Positions 5,731-5,875 of a stretch of DNA of 5,875 nt are shown here, piece after piece. The translations under genes were made by a program, and so were the position numbers. The notes below the pieces were generated by a model. The model was not told the DNA's origin, ran no database searches, and saw only the letters and a program-made list of their open reading frames with translations. Each line of letters starts with the position of its first letter. Position 1 is the first letter of the stretch. Source of the stretch: Parachlamydiales bacterium (GTDB lineage Bacteria; Chlamydiota; Chlamydiia; Chlamydiales; SM23-39); assembly GCA_003151315.1 (NCBI GenBank), contig PLXF01000161.1:1-5875 (forward strand), read 5' to 3'.

Positions 5731-5736
5731 GGTAAA

Positions 5737-5875
5737 ATGGAAGAATTTATCCTGAATCGTATAGAAATTTGGCTAAACCACCCGTTTTTTAGCTATTTGA
5801 TCGGAGTCCCTTTGGTAGAGTATTCGTTAAGCCGATGGAAAAAGAGGCCCTTTTCTAAAAGGAACGTGTGGACTC
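5737..5875 (+). CDS. Unrecognised gene, N-terminal 46 codons only (cut by window edge)
   Basis: An ATG at 5737-5739 opens a frame that runs to the right edge without a stop. It begins MEEFILNRIEIWLNHPFFSY, continues with a short hydrophobic stretch LIGVPLVEYSL (21-31), and then a basic part RWKKRPFSKR (33-42). The gap from the preceding stop is only 6 bases, and AAGG (5729-5732) overlaps that stop 4 bases before the ATG, so translation is probably coupled to the 177-residue gene. The hydrophobic-then-basic layout could be a membrane-anchored N-terminus, but 46 residues are too few to name a family. Confidence 0.55.
   Translation, partial: MEEFILNRIEIWLNHPFFSYLIGVPLVEYSLSRWKKRPFSKRNVWT

Noticed and set aside
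1..5875. tRNA, rRNA, CRISPR array, insertion sequence or prophage signs
   Set aside because: No regularly spaced direct repeats, transposase-like motifs, terminal inverted repeats or conserved RNA blocks were seen on either strand.

Overview
The window looks like chromosomal DNA of a Gram-negative bacterium. The main clue is a glycosyltransferase of the lipopolysaccharide-core (WaaE/KdtX-like) type, together with a complete bacterial ABC-2 type exporter. Base composition is moderate, one gene starts with GTG, and Shine-Dalgarno sites are recognisable at several starts. An environmental chlamydia-like host is conceivable, but nothing in the sequence fixes the genus and I do not claim it. I see no rRNA, tRNA, CRISPR array, insertion sequence or phage gene.

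Layout. From about 5006 down to 1, everything reads leftward on the minus strand. The order is a family 2 glycosyltransferase (4281-5006), an NAD(P)-dependent epimerase/dehydratase-like protein (3140-4213), the ATPase of an ABC exporter (2138-3124), its two different permeases (1347-2141 and 560-1345), and a 3'-truncated peroxiredoxin of the Prx5/redoxin type (1-502). The three exporter genes are tightly packed: an ATGA overlap, then a 1-base gap. The epimerase stop lies 15 bases before the ATPase start. These four genes therefore look like one transcription unit. The glycosyltransferase is separated from them by 67 bases holding a possible weak terminator. The peroxiredoxin is separated from the last permease by 57 bases holding a possible promoter and two perfect AT-rich palindromes.

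To the right, a 190-base divergent intergenic region (5007-5196) carries candidate promoters for both directions. It is followed by two plus-strand genes: an unrecognised, polar 177-residue protein (5197-5730) behind a near-perfect ribosome binding site, and, 6 bases after its stop, a second unrecognised gene that runs off the right edge (5737-5875).

How they may work together (inference). The ATPase and the two non-identical permeases form one heteromeric exporter of the COG4586/COG4587/COG3694 (DUF990) type. As I recall, a viologen exporter of cyanobacteria belongs to this family. The glycosyltransferase and the epimerase-like protein suggest a surface-glycan or glycolipid step beside the exporter, while the peroxiredoxin downstream suggests a redox-stress link. 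The sequence alone cannot choose between these. The least explained part is the plus-strand pair at the right end.
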